DNA from: Mesorhizobium sp. | Lineage (GTDB): Bacteria; Pseudomonadota; Alphaproteobacteria; Rhizobiales; Rhizobiaceae | Direction: 5' to 3' | Assembly: GCF_016793485.1 (NCBI RefSeq) | Contig: NZ_JAEULZ010000030.1 | Location: 124,001 to 188,000 of the forward strand | Length of the DNA: 64,000 bases | Shown here: one piece after another, positions 63,737 to 64,000 of the stretch | Position numbering within the stretch: position 1 is the first letter of the stretch | Layout: each line of letters opens with the position of its first letter | Position numbers and translations under genes: made by a program | The notes under the pieces: model-generated | Database searches by the model: none | Seen by the model: only the letters and a program-made list of their open reading frames with translations | Told to the model about the DNA's origin: nothing

Positions 63737-64000
63737 CTATTCCGTGCGGCCGCCGTCAAGCACGACGAGGTGCCGGATACGGCGTGGAGCCGTGGTATTC
63801 TCGCCGATCCCGGCGCTGTCCAATTCGACGGGAGAGAGCGCAGGAACATCGATTGGCGCCCGGTCCCGCAGGAACATGGCTTCCTGGTCGGGATCGACGA
63901 CGCGCACCGATTCGACCATGGCCTCGACAATCGGGTCGGCGCCCAGCCAGAATGGTTTGCGGACAGGGGAAATCGCCCCGATGCAGCGCGGGCTGTCGAC
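63737..64000 (-). CDS. Unidentified protein, C-terminal 87 residues only
   Basis: A minus-strand frame open to the right edge ends at TAG 63739. The last part reads MVESVRVVDPDQEAMFLRDRA, then an end LVVLDGGRTE. The upstream part, seen to the edge, is ISPVRKPFWLGADPIVEA. No family is recognised from this end; the N-terminus lies outside the window. Confidence 0.55.
   Translation of the reverse strand, partial: VDSPRCIGAISPVRKPFWLGADPIVEAMVESVRVVDPDQEAMFLRDRAPIDVPALSPVELDSAGIGENTTAPRRIRHLVVLDGGRTE

Overview
The window comes from a high-GC alphaproteobacterium, most likely order Rhizobiales, family Phyllobacteriaceae (Mesorhizobium-like). The indicators are a GPR/RgsE-type polar growth protein, CckA, a rhizobial-type DksA, Omp25/Omp31-like barrels, and the gene families around them. 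Most of the window is ordinary chromosome. The exception is a tRNA-Asn-integrated mobile element at about 40.9-58.1 kb.

Left chromosomal part (1-40.7 kb). A very large repetitive coiled-coil membrane protein runs off the left edge on the minus strand and is divergent to a small Hpt protein. Then come a ferredoxin and its reductase, and a folate operon folP-folB-folK with overlapping genes. These are followed by a CPA2/KefB-type antiporter, ycjX-ycjF, a SixA phosphatase, dksA, a FliO-like protein and cckA. Next are pccB, a DEAD-box helicase, an MFS transporter, a YciI protein, a secreted amidohydrolase and an SDR. A small thiol/translation-quality group follows (cysK coupled to an AlaX editing protein, then sseA and a GNAT). 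After that come an OmpA-type protein, two outer-membrane barrel genes (one a tandem double barrel), ald with a divergent Lrp regulator, 5-formyl-THF cyclo-ligase, a Dabb protein and a methyltransferase.

Mobile element (40,943-58,121). A 23-bp direct repeat of the tRNA-Asn 3' end brackets about 17.2 kb. It carries a tyrosine integrase and an AlpA-type regulator, then a replication-like protein whose gene contains an array of palindromic iteron-like repeats. Downstream are an HK97-type prohead protease, a small-terminase-like protein and an antisense cargo gene for an anti-phage dCTP-deaminase-type protein, with a divergent 58-aa partner. The tail part holds a tape-measure protein, an NlpC/P60 protein, a short tail-tip J-like fragment and two paralogous proteins that resemble proteasome/HslV-type Ntn hydrolases. 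Several ribbon-helix-helix and microprotein genes close the element. I see no major capsid, portal, large terminase, tail tube or lysis gene. The element is therefore either a helper-dependent satellite or a prophage whose head module was replaced by defence cargo.

Right chromosomal part (58.1-64 kb). This holds tRNA-Asn, an HD-domain protein, cysE, a DUF3126 protein, a gamma-carbonic-anhydrase-like protein, a transglutaminase-like cysteine protease, a tandem PilZ protein and the 3' end of an unidentified gene at the right edge.
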